A program made the translations under genes and the position numbers. A DNA stretch of 35,092 bases, taken from the NCBI GenBank assembly GCA_030426465.1, contig JAUHYK010000045.1:1-35092 (forward strand), given 5' to 3'. The notes beneath the pieces were generated by a model. The model was not told the origin of the DNA. It was given only the letters and a program-made list of their open reading frames with translations, and did not search any database. Positions 14,220 through 27,051 of the stretch are shown here, one piece after another. This DNA comes from Alphaproteobacteria bacterium. GTDB lineage: Bacteria; Pseudomonadota; Alphaproteobacteria; Caulobacterales; Parvularculaceae. Every line of letters starts with the position of its first letter. The stretch's first letter is position 1.

Positions 14220-15235
14220 CAGGCGGCCTCCATCACTTTTTTCAGCGCATCGCCGACGCGCTTGGGTCCCGGAAAATAATACCACTCATGGGCGTGGGGA
14301 TAAGGCAGATCATAGCCCGTCACGCGGATAACCGGCGCTTCGAGATGATAAAAACAGTTTTCAGCGACAATCGCCGCGAGTTCCGCGCCATAGCCGCATG
14401 TGCGCGTCGCCTCATGGACAATGACGCAGCGTCCGGTTTTTTTAATCGACTCTTCAATCGCTTCCATATCGAGCGGCAGGAGCGTGCGCAAATCGATGAT
14501 CTCCGCATCGACGCCGGTTTCCTGCGCCGCAGTTTCTGCGACATGAACCATGGTGCCATAGACCAGCACCGTTACATCCGCGCCTTCACGGCGGATCGCC
14601 GCTTTGCCGAGCGGCACTGTATAATGGTCATCGGGAACCTCGCCGAGTTCATGCTTCGACCATGGCGTCACCGGCCGGTCGTGATGGCCGTCGAAAGGTC
14701 CATTATAAAGCCGTTTAGGCTCCAGGAACATCACCGGGTCATCGTCCTCAATGGAGGCGAGCAACAACCCTTTTGCATCATAGGGATTTGACGGAATTAC
14801 CGTTTTGATGCCCGACACATGGGCGAACACGGCTTCAGGGCTCTGGCTGTGAGTCTGGCCGCCGAAAATCCCGCCGCCCGTCGGCATACGCACCACCATC
14901 GGCACTGTAAAATCATTATTGGAGCGGTAGCGGATGCGCGCCGCCTCCGACACGATCTGGTCGTAACCGGGATAAACATAGTCCGCGAACTGAATTTCGA
15001 CGCAGGGACGAATGCCATACGCAGCCATCCCCACGGCGGCGCCGACAATGCCGGTTTCGCTGATCGGCGTATCGAAGCAGCGATGGCGGCCGTATTTTTC
15101 CTGCAAGCCTTGCGTGCAGCGAAAGACGCCGCCGAAAAAGCCCACATCCTCGCCAAAGACGACGACATTGTCATCGCGGCCCATGGCGGTGTCCATGGCG
15201 TTGCGGATCGCCTGAATCATGGTCATACGCGACAT
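14219..15235 (-). CDS. bkdA2: 2-oxoisovalerate dehydrogenase E1 subunit beta
   Basis: A 338-residue transketolase-fold beta subunit that completes the thiamine diphosphate site with E1 alpha. Typical stretches are VVVFGEDVGFFGGVFR, the substrate-pocket segment TPISETGIVGAAVGMA, QFADYVYPGYDQ, and the branched-chain-type THSQSPEAVFAH followed by IPSNPYDAKGLLLASI. The C-terminal domain has DLRTLLPLD and VIVHEAT. These features favour branched-chain over pyruvate dehydrogenase. The ATG at 15235 begins three bases after the E1 alpha stop, and the 3' end overlaps the E2 start, so the subunits are tightly coupled. Confidence 0.94.
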   Translation of the reverse strand: MSRMTMIQAIRNAMDTAMGRDDNVVVFGEDVGFFGGVFRCTQGLQEKYGRHRCFDTPISETGIVGAAVGMAAYGIRPCVEIQFADYVYPGYDQIVSEAARIRYRSNNDFTVPMVVRMPTGGGIFGGQTHSQSPEAVFAHVSGIKTVIPSNPYDAKGLLLASIEDDDPVMFLEPKRLYNGPFDGHHDRPVTPWSKHELGEVPDDHYTVPLGKAAIRREGADVTVLVYGTMVHVAETAAQETGVDAEIIDLRTLLPLDMEAIEESIKKTGRCVIVHEATRTCGYGAELAAIVAENCFYHLEAPVIRVTGYDLPYPHAHEWYYFPGPKRVGDALKKVMEAA

Positions 15236-15238
15236 CGT

Positions 15239-16525
<1,287 letters not shown>

Positions 16526-16697
16526 TTACGCCAAACATAAAGGCTTGTTTTCCGGGCGGTTTACCGCGCCGGACATGAACCGCGCAATGGCGACGGGGCA
16601 CTATGGCGAAAAAGAGCGCTGACGCGTTTCTTACCAGGATTTCAAGGTTGAATCTGCCATCCGTCTCGGCGCGGGTAGCAGAAGATGCATGACACCT

Positions 16698-18401
16698 TTA
16701 CCAGCCGCCGCCGCCCCCGCCCCCGCCGCCGCCGCCGGAGAAGCCGCCGCCGCTCGATCCCGATGAAGATGAGCTTTGCGGCAAGGCGCTCGTAACGCCC
16801 GATGACATACCCGCCATCAGGGCTTTGTTAACGCCGTGAATGGAGCCGTAATTGCGACCATGCATATTGGCCCAGCGCGGCTCATAATTGCGGGCTTCTT
16901 CCGGGATCAGTTTCTCAAAATGACGCGTCCATGGTTCCTCGACGCCGAGCGCGGCCGCATAGGGGAGAAACCGTTCATAGCGCTCCACACTCATGGGCGG
17001 CGGCGCATCGCTGCCCGGCTTGACGGCGTTAAGCTGTAATTTTTCCGCCGTTTTGAGATAAAGACGAAAACCTTCGATCTCTGTGCGCACAGCCTGTCCG
17101 CGCTCCGTCGGCGCCGGAAGGAAATAGGAAAAAACAGCACTCAAAACCGCCAGCGCACCGACAGCAAAGACATGCCAGAGCGTCCAGCCAACGGATAGGT
17201 TAGCGGCAAGCACGACCGCGATGATGGTAAGGACGACGCCTAGAATCAGGAAGCCGCGATTCCATTTGAAAAAGGGTTTGCCGAAATCCTTCCCCACGTC
17301 TTTTTGAAACCGCCGGTACGCGCTGGTGAAAGACGCATCATAATCATCGCCGAGGGTGAAGCTTTCCCGGCGGTTGAAAACGCTTTTCAGAAAACTTTCT
17401 TCTTCCGGCGCAATCGCCGTATCCACATAGTCTTCCTTCGTGAGTTTTGTTTTCTTCTTGTCTTTCGCATCGATCTTGATGCGGTATTTGACAGCGAGAT
17501 TGAGCAATGTCGCGATAAGCGCCTGATGCCCGGCGAAACGGCGATGATAGATGTGATGAACAGCGGCGGGAGACAGACCATCCGGCGGCGCATAGCGCGG
17601 GAACACAGGGCCTTTCACCGGATCGCGGCCAACACGGTTATAGGTGAAAAGATAGAATCCCGTCAGCAGTGAGATCGCACAGGCGAGAATTAACGCCGAC
17701 GCATTGCGCCGCAGCCATTCCGCGCGAAGATCGGCGGCGGAAGGCGGATCGACGACGCCCTTTTCAAAACCGACAGCGACCGTCAGGCCTTGCTGGTAAG
17801 AAAGCGGCGCAGTTGTTGTGAAAACATGGGCGCCGTTCTCATACGCATATGCATAGTTACGCCCCACATCGCCGAGTGCGCCGGTATAGCCGGCCGTCGA
17901 AATGGCGCCGGCGCCGCCCGGCAAGTGAATAACCGCCCGCGCCTGCGTAATGGGAAAATTCCAGTAATTGCCGGTGGCGTTCCAGTAGACCTCGTCATAG
18001 CCGTCGAAATACCGCACCTGATTTTTGACGGCGTATTCAATTTGATATTCATGGACGCCGTTATCGAGAAACACATCAGCGTCGCCAATGCGAATTCGAA
18101 ATGCGTTGCCGACACGCTCAATCGTGTATGGCTCGCGCCTTCCGTCACGCTCCACCCTTTTCACATCATAGCTATAGGGAAGATCGGCGCCGTTCTTTTC
18201 ATATGTGCGCGGCAGGTCGCGGAATATTCCACGGCGTATCTGGCTACCCTCCGACGTGACATTGATGGTTTCGCTAACGACAATATCGCCGCTTTTCTGA
18301 ACATCGATGTCAACATCGAAACTATTGATCTGCTCAGTCGCCAGCGCCGCGGCGGGCCAAACAAGCATGAGAAGCGCAATGATGAGCGCATGCAGCCTCA
18401 T
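16698..18401 (-). CDS. DUF2207 membrane protein with glycine-rich C-terminus
   Basis: A 567-residue protein. A signal peptide covers about 1-21 (LIIALLMLVWPAAALA). The extracytoplasmic DUF2207 domain follows, with FDVDIDVQKSGDIVVSETI and RRGIFRDLP. A membrane segment at about 233-253 and a pair near 380-430 flank a cytoplasmic region. The tail is a low-complexity Ser/Gly run ending in Gly repeats and a final Trp. DUF2207 genes often sit next to lemA, as here, where the two overlap by four bases (ATGA). Function is unknown; an envelope role is inferred. The poly-Gly tail resembles the Gly-rich end of TPM-domain proteins that also accompany lemA. Confidence 0.88.
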   Translation of the reverse strand: MRLHALIIALLMLVWPAAALATEQINSFDVDIDVQKSGDIVVSETINVTSEGSQIRRGIFRDLPRTYEKNGADLPYSYDVKRVERDGRREPYTIERVGNAFRIRIGDADVFLDNGVHEYQIEYAVKNQVRYFDGYDEVYWNATGNYWNFPITQARAVIHLPGGAGAISTAGYTGALGDVGRNYAYAYENGAHVFTTTAPLSYQQGLTVAVGFEKGVVDPPSAADLRAEWLRRNASALILACAISLLTGFYLFTYNRVGRDPVKGPVFPRYAPPDGLSPAAVHHIYHRRFAGHQALIATLLNLAVKYRIKIDAKDKKKTKLTKEDYVDTAIAPEEESFLKSVFNRRESFTLGDDYDASFTSAYRRFQKDVGKDFGKPFFKWNRGFLILGVVLTIIAVVLAANLSVGWTLWHVFAVGALAVLSAVFSYFLPAPTERGQAVRTEIEGFRLYLKTAEKLQLNAVKPGSDAPPPMSVERYERFLPYAAALGVEEPWTRHFEKLIPEEARNYEPRWANMHGRNYGSIHGVNKALMAGMSSGVTSALPQSSSSSGSSGGGFSGGGGGGGGGGGW

Positions 18402-18958
18402 GAGTTCAACCCCACGGACGGAACCGCGCGGTCAGCGGTCTCGATTTCGAAATAGTCGCGCTTCGAAAACCCCAATGGCGCTGCGGCCAGGTTGACGGGA
18501 AAGCTCTCGACCAACGTATTCAGCTCTCGCACCGCGCCATTATAAAATCGCCGAGCCATTTCGATTTTATCCTCGGTGTCTGCAAGCTGTTTCTGAAGTT
18601 CCAGAAAGTTGCCGCTGGCTTTGAGGTCGGGATAATCCTCCGCAACGGCGATCATCTGGCGAACCGGACGCGACAGCGCGCTTTCCGCCTCACCGCGCGC
18701 CGCCGGATCGTCGCCCGCCGCGAGCGCGGCGTTGCGTTTTGCAACCACATCTTCAAAAAGCTGGCGTTCATGCGTCGCATAGCCCTGCACCGCCGCCACC
18801 AACTGGGGGATAAGATCGGCCCGGCGTTTTAGCTGCACATCGATATCGGCCCAGCCATTATGTGTCATCTGCCGCTTTTGAACGAGGAGATTATAGAGAA
18901 CCCCGACCGCGACGCCCAAGACAACAATCAGTCCAAGGACGACAAAACTCACAATCAT
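18398..18958 (-). CDS. lemA: LemA family protein
   Basis: A 186-residue protein with one N-terminal membrane helix (about 3-23) and a helical-bundle domain. It carries the family signatures QKRQMTHNGWADIDVQLKRR (residues 28-47), DLIPQLVAAVQGYATHE, AVAEDYPDLKAS and RRFYNGAVRELN. LemA proteins are predicted membrane proteins with a large cytoplasmic or periplasmic helical domain, and their precise role is unsettled. GGGAGGG lies just upstream of the ATG at 18958. The gene is translationally coupled to the DUF2207 gene through ATGA. The 65 bases to ligA include TTATATATAA, a possible promoter region. Confidence 0.94.
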   Translation of the reverse strand: MIVSFVVLGLIVVLGVAVGVLYNLLVQKRQMTHNGWADIDVQLKRRADLIPQLVAAVQGYATHERQLFEDVVAKRNAALAAGDDPAARGEAESALSRPVRQMIAVAEDYPDLKASGNFLELQKQLADTEDKIEMARRFYNGAVRELNTLVESFPVNLAAAPLGFSKRDYFEIETADRAVPSVGLNS

Positions 18959-19023
18959 GAATATCCCTCCCGCCTGTCCTTATATATAAACGCGTTTCGG
19001 GAAATTTTAAGGGCGCCACGCGT

Positions 19024-21204
<2,181 letters not shown>

Positions 21205-21216
21205 TCAGTTTCGGCG

Positions 21217-22968
21217 TTACGCGCGTTTGCGCGCCGTTGCTTTTTTTGTCGCTGCTTTTTTGGAGGGAGCTTTTTTAGACGCAGCCTGTTTCGCGGGCGC
21301 CGGCGCCCCAAGAAGGCGCCTCGCGGCGGCGCGGGCTTCATCCGTCACCTCGGCGCCGGAAAGCATGCGCGCGATTTCCTCAATGCGGGCTTCAGGCTCC
21401 AGCGGCGTCACTTTGGTCAGCGTTGATGATTTTGTCTGGGTCTTTTCGATGCGCCAATGCGCGCCGGCGCGCGCAGCGACTTGTGGACTGTGTGTCACCA
21501 CCAGAACCTGCGCATCGGCGGCGAGGCGCGCGAGTCGTTCCCCCACTGCGTCCGCAACGGCGCCGCCAACGCCCGCATCAACTTCGTCGAAAATGATGAC
21601 CGTGCGGTTTTCCTTTGCGGCGAGCGCGGCTTTCATCGCGAGCACAAAACGTGACAGCTCGCCGCCCGAGGCAATGGTCTTCAGAGGCCCCGCCGGGGCG
21701 CCCGGATTGGTCGCCACCATGAACTCAACCGCATCATGCCCCTCCGATGTTGGATGACTTTCATTCGTTTCGACCCGCGTCGAAAAGGCCGCCTTACCGA
21801 GTTTTAACGGCGTTAGTTCTTTCATCACGGCGCTGTCGAGTTTCTTCGCCGCTGCTTTCCGGTCTTGTGACAGGGCGTGCGCACTCTTGTCGAACGCCTC
21901 TTTTGTATTTTTCACACTCGCTTCGAGCGCTTCAAACGCAGCTTCGCCCAGTTCCAGCTCTTCCAGCGCCTGGCGCGCCTTTTGAAGAAATCCCGCAAGG
22001 GCGTCAGGGGTGACGCCATGTTTGCGGGCTTCGGCGCGAAGCGCGAATAGCCGCTCTTCAACGCGGTCAAGCTCATCGGGATCGGCGCCGAAGCGGTCAA
22101 TAGCGGCCTCGATGGCGCTGCGCGCTTCCGCCGCTTCATTCAGCGCCGCATCAAGACGCGCCGCAGCGACCGTCAAGGGGTTGTCCGCGCCCTGAAGCTG
22201 CGAACCGGCGCGTTCTATCCGGCGTAGCGCCGTTGCAAGTTTTGCATCAAAGGCGCCTTCGCCGATGGCGGTTATGGCGGCGTTCAGATCGTCGGCGATC
22301 TTGTCCGAGGCCATTAATTCCGCACGGCGCCCGGCGAGAGCGGCCTCTTCATCCGTCTGCGGATCAAGTTTTCCGAGGCGGTCCACAACATGACGCAGAT
22401 AATCCGCCTCACGCAGATTTGCGTCACGCTCACGCTTTTTCTCCTCGAGCGCTTCCACCGCATCGCGCCAGGAGCGCCAAAGCGCAGAAATTTCCGTCGC
22501 TTTTTTTTGCAAGCCGCCAAATTCATCGAGCATGCCGCGATGAGCCGACGCGGTCAGCAATCCGCGCCCGTCATGCTGGCCGTGAATCTCGATCAGGGTT
22601 TCGCCGACGCTGCGCAGCATCGCGATCGACACCGGCTGGTCATTGACGAAGCCGCGCCCGCGCCCGTCCGCCGTCTGCACCCGCCTCAGGATGATTTGAT
22701 CCTCGCCAGTATCGAGACCGTTTTCTTCCAGCACTTTCCAGACCGGATGGTTCGCCTGTGGCTCGAAGATGACGGAGACAACGCCCTGCTTGGCGCCCTG
22801 ACGCACGGCGCCGCGCTCGGCGCGCCCGCCGACGGCGAGCCCCAGCGCATCAAGCAGAATGGATTTCCCCGCGCCGGTTTCACCCGTAAGCGCAGTCATG
22901 CCGGGCCCAAGCGCGAGACGCGCCTGATCGATCAGCACGAAATCCTGAATATGAAGCGCGGTGAGCAT
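21217..22968 (-). CDS. recN: DNA repair protein RecN
   Basis: A 583-residue SMC-like ATPase for double-strand break repair. Walker A is GETGAGKS near residue 33. Long helical arms form the coiled coil. The signature region GGELSRFVLAMK precedes Walker B VIIFDEVDAGVGG, and a C-terminal head segment contains VLVVTHSPQVAARA. The last 35 or so residues are an unusual Ala/Lys repeat tail (KKAPSKKAATKKATARK), resembling histone H1-like DNA-binding tails. I chose the ATG at 22968 (MLTALHIQDFVLI), where RecN homology begins; the longer frame starts at a TTG at 23016. Confidence 0.95.
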   Translation of the reverse strand: MLTALHIQDFVLIDQARLALGPGMTALTGETGAGKSILLDALGLAVGGRAERGAVRQGAKQGVVSVIFEPQANHPVWKVLEENGLDTGEDQIILRRVQTADGRGRGFVNDQPVSIAMLRSVGETLIEIHGQHDGRGLLTASAHRGMLDEFGGLQKKATEISALWRSWRDAVEALEEKKRERDANLREADYLRHVVDRLGKLDPQTDEEAALAGRRAELMASDKIADDLNAAITAIGEGAFDAKLATALRRIERAGSQLQGADNPLTVAAARLDAALNEAAEARSAIEAAIDRFGADPDELDRVEERLFALRAEARKHGVTPDALAGFLQKARQALEELELGEAAFEALEASVKNTKEAFDKSAHALSQDRKAAAKKLDSAVMKELTPLKLGKAAFSTRVETNESHPTSEGHDAVEFMVATNPGAPAGPLKTIASGGELSRFVLAMKAALAAKENRTVIIFDEVDAGVGGAVADAVGERLARLAADAQVLVVTHSPQVAARAGAHWRIEKTQTKSSTLTKVTPLEPEARIEEIARMLSGAEVTDEARAAARRLLGAPAPAKQAASKKAPSKKAATKKATARKRA

Positions 22969-23046
22969 GGCTGGCGCGAGAACCCCTTCCGCGGGAAGTG
23001 GCCCCGCGAACGACAAAGAAAGGATTTATCGCAGTTTACGCCGGGT

Positions 23047-24006
23047 TTAAAGCTCGTCCCGCGCTTCTTCGAGCGGGTTTTCCGGCAGATTGTCAGAAGG
23101 CTCAAGCGCTTCCATCTCCGATGGGCTTGGCGGTTCAATGGCGCGCAAATCGTCAGGGTCGATATTCTCGACCGACGGCGCCTGTTCTTTCAGTTTCGCC
23201 GGCTTGCGGCGCGTGGGCTCGGAGCCTTCGGCGACAATGTGGCGTTGTTCAAACAGGCGATAGCTGTCCTGATACCAGCGGCTGCCGGGATAGTTGTAAC
23301 CAAGGACGGCGGCGGCGGCGCGCGCTTCATCAACGATGCCAAGCTCGAGATAGGCTTCGGTGATGCGAAGCAGCGCCTCCGGCACATGGCTGGTGGTCTG
23401 ATAGTCCGTGATGACCTTCTTGAACCTGTTGATGGCGGCGATGTGTTTGTTCTGCTTCAGATAGAAGCGGCCGATATACATCTCTTTACCGGCAAGGTGA
23501 TCATTGGTGAGGTCAAGCTTCAGGCGCGCGTCACGCGCATATTCCGTATCCGGATAACGCCGCACGACATCGTTCAGCGCCTCCACTGCGTTGTTGGTGA
23601 ATTCCTGATCGCGGCCCACATCGCGAATGCGCTCATAGTGACACATGGCTTTGAGGTAATAGGCGTAAGCCGCATCCTTGTTGCCTGGGTGCAGCGCAAG
23701 GAACTGATCCACAGCGGTGACCGCCTCTTCGTAATCATTGCCTTGATAATAAGCGAAAGCTTTCATCAGCATCGCCCGGCGCGCCCATGCGGAGTAAGGG
23801 TGCTGGCGCTCCACCTCTTCGAAATAGGCGATGGCGCGGTCATAGCGCTTGCGTTCAAGATCTTTCACCGCAAGGTCGTACAAAATCTCAACCGGGCGCT
23901 CGACATAAGCAAAGCGCTGCTTCTTTTTGCCGGAAGAGCCGCAGGCGACAATGGCGAGCGAAGCGATGAGAATGAAGAAGAGTTTGGCCGGGAACGCAAA
24001 ACGCAT
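23047..24006 (-). CDS. bamD: outer membrane assembly lipoprotein BamD
   Basis: A 319-residue lipoprotein of the BAM complex, which inserts beta-barrel proteins into the outer membrane. The signal peptide RFAFPAKLFFILIASLAIVAC ends in a lipobox-type IVAC. Five TPR-like helix pairs follow, starting with PVEILYDLAVKDLERKRYDRAI and including HPYSAWARRAMLMKAFAYYQ. The C-terminal 60 residues form an acidic, proline-rich tail longer than that of E. coli BamD. I chose the ATG at 24006; GTG codons at 24024 and 24012 are in frame, and AGAAGG lies near the first, so the start is not certain. It sits between lpxC and recN, the usual alphaproteobacterial position. Confidence 0.93.
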   Translation of the reverse strand: MRFAFPAKLFFILIASLAIVACGSSGKKKQRFAYVERPVEILYDLAVKDLERKRYDRAIAYFEEVERQHPYSAWARRAMLMKAFAYYQGNDYEEAVTAVDQFLALHPGNKDAAYAYYLKAMCHYERIRDVGRDQEFTNNAVEALNDVVRRYPDTEYARDARLKLDLTNDHLAGKEMYIGRFYLKQNKHIAAINRFKKVITDYQTTSHVPEALLRITEAYLELGIVDEARAAAAVLGYNYPGSRWYQDSYRLFEQRHIVAEGSEPTRRKPAKLKEQAPSVENIDPDDLRAIEPPSPSEMEALEPSDNLPENPLEEARDEL

Positions 24007-24158
24007 TTTCACAGGGGACAGCACCTTCTATCTATAGCCCATTTACGGCAGCCAACAGGCCTCGTTTGAACGCCGATCGCCGGCGAATGGGCAACGGGCC
24101 GGAATATCTAGTTGGCCCCGAGGCCTCGTGTCAAACACCGCCCGCGCCAAATCGCGGT

Positions 24159-25046
24159 TCAGGCTGTGGCGCGCGACGGCTGGCGGGTTTCGGCCTGAGC
24201 CTCTTTGAGATAGAGGGCGGCGCGGGTGTTGAGATCATGGCCGGGTTTGACCGCCCGGATTCGCCCGATCACGGGCCCGCCGAGAAGATAAAGGTCGCCG
24301 ATCAGATCGAGCGCCTTGTGCAGGGCGAATTCGGCCGGGTCGCGCAACGGCTCTTCGTTGAGGACGCGGTCGCCATCGACAACAATGCCGTTCGACAGCG
24401 CCCCGCCCCGGATCAGTCCTGCGGAGCGCAGCGCCTCCACCTCGTTGAGCCTGCAAAAAGTGCGCGCGCTCGCCAGCCGGGCGATCACCGCCGGATCGTC
24501 GAGATCAAGGCGCAAAGACTGGCGGCCGATCAGGCAGTCGCAAAAATCAATCTCGATTTCCACAAGCCGGCCCGCATATGGCTCCACTGTGATGGAGCGC
24601 TCGCCATCGGCGATATGCTCGGCCTCTGTAATCACGACTGGCCGGCGGCGCGCCTTGAGGCTGACGAGTCCGGCCTTGGCGATCTCGGTCACAAAGGCTG
24701 CCGCGCTGCCGTCGAGAATGGGAATTTCCGGTCCGTCGATCTCAACGAGCAAATTATCAACGCCGGTAAGCGCCAGCGCCGCCATCAAATGCTCTACGGT
24801 TGCGACGCTCACCCCGGCGCTATTGGTCAGGGTTGTGCCGTGATTGGCGCATGCGACATTTTCCGGAATCGCGGCGATGATGTTATCGGGCGCGGCGAGA
24901 TCGGTGCGCCGGAACAAAATTCCATCAGGCCCCTCGCCCGCAACCGCCGGCGTCAGAACAACCCTGCAGGCTTCGCCGGAATGCAGCCCCACTCCCGCAA
25001 ATTCCACCACTTTCTTGAGCGTCCGCTGGAAGGCGGGACTACGCAT
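24159..25046 (-). CDS. lpxC: UDP-3-O-acyl-N-acetylglucosamine deacetylase (LpxC)
   Basis: A 295-residue zinc enzyme for the committed step of lipid A synthesis. Zinc ligands His86 (TVEHLMAAL), His243 and Asp247 (LHKALDLIGD), and the catalytic His270 (KPGHDLN), align with E. coli H79, H238, D242 and H265. The N-terminal FAGVGLHSGE is typical. I chose the ATG at 25046 (MRSPAFQRTLKK) because homology starts there; the 40 extra residues available upstream are Arg/Gly rich and unlike LpxC. It follows ftsZ after 242 bases that contain a strong inverted repeat. Confidence 0.96.
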   Translation of the reverse strand: MRSPAFQRTLKKVVEFAGVGLHSGEACRVVLTPAVAGEGPDGILFRRTDLAAPDNIIAAIPENVACANHGTTLTNSAGVSVATVEHLMAALALTGVDNLLVEIDGPEIPILDGSAAAFVTEIAKAGLVSLKARRRPVVITEAEHIADGERSITVEPYAGRLVEIEIDFCDCLIGRQSLRLDLDDPAVIARLASARTFCRLNEVEALRSAGLIRGGALSNGIVVDGDRVLNEEPLRDPAEFALHKALDLIGDLYLLGGPVIGRIRAVKPGHDLNTRAALYLKEAQAETRQPSRATA

Positions 25047-25214
25047 ATCTTGCTCACTCGTCAGGCGCGAAACATTTTTCCCCACACCGCCCTTCGGACC
25101 CCCCGCCGGGCGGCGCGCCAATTTCCAAGACCATAGCGATTTCCTGCGAGTGCGAATAGCTGTCATGATGAATGTTTGTTTCCAATTGCTACAGCGAAAC
25201 CGGCCTTAAACGAC

Positions 25215-25249
25215 AATTGCGCCCGCAGCATTTAAGCTGGGGCGCAATT
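25215..25249. repeat. strong inverted repeat between ftsZ and lpxC
   Basis: AATTGCGCCC (25215-25224) pairs with GGGCGCAATT (25240-25249), and after one bulged G, CAGC (25226-25229) pairs with GCTG (25236-25239) around ATTTAA. This gives 14 base pairs in all. On the minus strand, 40 bases after the ftsZ stop, it is followed by GTCGTTTAAGG, not a clean U-tract. It may be a partial terminator or an mRNA-stabilising hairpin that separates ftsZ and lpxC expression. Confidence 0.6.
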
Positions 25250-25288
25250 TATAATTCAAAACAGCATCTTAGAGGAACACCCTAAGAC

Positions 25289-26830
25289 TTACCCTGTCTT
25301 TTTCTTACGGAGGAAAGACGGGATTTCGAGATCTGCATCCGCCTGATCATCAAACAGATCGCCGCGCGGCCCGGACGGGGATTTAGTCGCTTCCGGCGCG
25401 CGAGGTGGGGCGATATCGCGCCGGTCCTCAGTTCCGCCCAGGGACTTGAACATGTCGACAGCCGCCTCAAGCGAGTGCTTGCCCAGCGCCTGAGCTCCGC
25501 GGAACGGGTTAATGCCTTGCTGCTTTGACTCCGCTGCCGGGCGCATCGGGCGCGGCGCACGCGCCGGTTCGGCTTGACCTTGCGCCTGCGGACGCGCTTC
25601 GGCTGGCTGGCCTTCGGTCAGCATTTTGCGAATCCGCTCGTGAACGTCGCCAACCGGATTGGCTGCTGCGGCGGCGCTGGCCACCGGCGCCGAAACCGGG
25701 CGCGAAGCTGGAACGGACGGCGCCGACATGGCCGGGGCCGTTGTGGCTGGCGCGCTGACCCGGACCGGCGCCGCGGCTGGGCGATCGACCGGGGTCGGCT
25801 CACGCCACGGCTTGGACACGGCGCCCGTATTGATTTTGATCTGAGGACGCGATGCGTCACGCTCTTCAATATCAATGCCTGTCGCGACGACAGAGACGCG
25901 GACCTTGCCTTCGAGGTCCTGATTGAAGGTCGAGCCGACAATGATATTGGCGTCAGGGTCAACCTCAGCGCGAATACGGTTCGCCGCTTCATCAACTTCA
26001 AACAGAGTCATGTCCATGGACCCAGTGATGTTGATCAGAACGCCTTTGGCGCCTTTCATGGATTGTTCGTCGAGTAGCGGGTTGGAGATCGCGGCTTCGG
26101 CGGCCTGAATGGCGCGTTTCTCGCCTTCGGCCTCGCCTGTGCCCATCATCGCCTTGCCCATTTCACTCATCACCGTGCGCACATCGGCGAAGTCGAGATT
26201 AATGAGGCCCGGCATCACCATCAGATCCGTGATGCCTCTTACGCCGGAATGCAGCACCTGGTCCGCCATGGCGAACGCTTCATGGAATGTGGTGCGCTCA
26301 TTAGCGATCGCGAAGAGGTTCTGGTTCGGGATGATCAAAAGCGTGTCCACATGCTTTTGCAGCTCTTCAATGCCCGCCGTTGCAAGACGCATGCGCCGCG
26401 CGCCTTCGAAATGGAATGGTTTCGTCACCACACCGACTGTCAGGATGTCGCGCTCTTTCGCAGCCTTGGCGATTACCGGCGCAGCGCCTGTTCCGGTGCC
26501 GCCGCCCATGCCGGCGGTCACGAACAGCATGTGGGCGTTGCCGACATGCTCCAGGATTTCATCGAGAGATTCTTCAGCAGCCGCACGCCCGATATCCGGA
26601 ATGGACCCAGCCCCCAAGCCTTGCGTTGTTTTCACGCCAAGCTGGATCTTGTTTGGCGCCTTAGCCAGGCCCACCGCCTGTGCGTCAGTGTTGGCGACCA
26701 CGAATTCCACACCCTCAAGCTGGCTTTCGATCATGTTGTTGACGGCGTTTCCGCCTGCCCCGCCAACGCCGATAACCGTGATGCGGGGTTTCAATTCTGT
26801 CAGTTCCGGCACGCTGAGATTTAGTGGCAT
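25289..26830 (-). CDS. ftsZ: cell division protein FtsZ
   Basis: A 513-residue tubulin-like GTPase that forms the division ring. The GTPase domain includes [17 protein letters not shown], the tubulin signature [10 protein letters not shown] at 109-118, and the T7 loop region [12 protein letters not shown] long Pro/Ala/Arg-rich linker of about 170 residues leads to the conserved C-terminal peptide [11 protein letters not shown] that binds FtsA and other partners. The long linker is usual in Alphaproteobacteria. GGAG lies six bases before the ATG at 26830. Two CtrA-type sites lie 60-117 bases upstream, which points to cell-cycle control. Confidence 0.97.
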   Translation of the reverse strand: MPLNLSVPELTELKPRITVIGVGGAGGNAVNNMIESQLEGVEFVVANTDAQAVGLAKAPNKIQLGVKTTQGLGAGSIPDIGRAAAEESLDEILEHVGNAHMLFVTAGMGGGTGTGAAPVIAKAAKERDILTVGVVTKPFHFEGARRMRLATAGIEELQKHVDTLLIIPNQNLFAIANERTTFHEAFAMADQVLHSGVRGITDLMVMPGLINLDFADVRTVMSEMGKAMMGTGEAEGEKRAIQAAEAAISNPLLDEQSMKGAKGVLINITGSMDMTLFEVDEAANRIRAEVDPDANIIVGSTFNQDLEGKVRVSVVATGIDIEERDASRPQIKINTGAVSKPWREPTPVDRPAAAPVRVSAPATTAPAMSAPSVPASRPVSAPVASAAAAANPVGDVHERIRKMLTEGQPAEARPQAQGQAEPARAPRPMRPAAESKQQGINPFRGAQALGKHSLEAAVDMFKSLGGTEDRRDIAPPRAPEATKSPSGPRGDLFDDQADADLEIPSFLRKKKTG

Positions 26831-26889
26831 GGAGTTCTCCGATGATGCGCAAATTGTCGGGCTTGGTGGGGCGCCCTCTCCCCCCTTGG

Positions 26890-26904
26890 TTAATCCGTCG
26901 TTAA
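26890..26904. promoter_or_regulatory. CtrA-type binding site upstream of ftsZ (proximal)
   Basis: TTAA at 26890-26893, seven bases, then TTAA at 26901-26904: an exact TTAA-N7-TTAA match to the CtrA consensus. It lies about 60 bases upstream of the ftsZ start. In Caulobacter CtrA represses ftsZ; the same logic is inferred here. Confidence 0.7.
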
Positions 26905-26932
26905 AGAATCGTTCAGAACCCTTTCCAAATGG

Positions 26933-26947
26933 TTAACAGGCTCTTAA
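26933..26947. promoter_or_regulatory. CtrA-type binding site upstream of ftsZ (distal)
   Basis: TTAA at 26933-26936, seven bases, then TTAAC starting at 26944: a second exact TTAA-N7-TTAA site, 43 bases from the first (four helical turns), so both sites face the same side of the DNA. The pair lies in the 221-bp ftsA-ftsZ gap. Confidence 0.72.
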
Positions 26948-27051
26948 CGACTCCCCTCCGGCTCTCTTTTTTTAAGAGAAACGTCGCCAGAGGTGTGATG
27001 CTTGGGCGCGCTGTTCGGAATGAGATACGCAACGCACCGAAAACGCGTTTT

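Noticed and set aside
25047-25166. N-terminal extension of lpxC by 40 codons
   Set aside because: The extra residues are Arg/Gly rich with no LpxC similarity; the ATG at 25046 gives the family-length protein.
26963-26979. TCTCTT-TTTTT-AAGAGA hairpin between ftsA and ftsZ as a terminator
   Set aside because: The stem is short and AT-rich and no U-tract follows on the minus strand, so it is not a convincing terminator.
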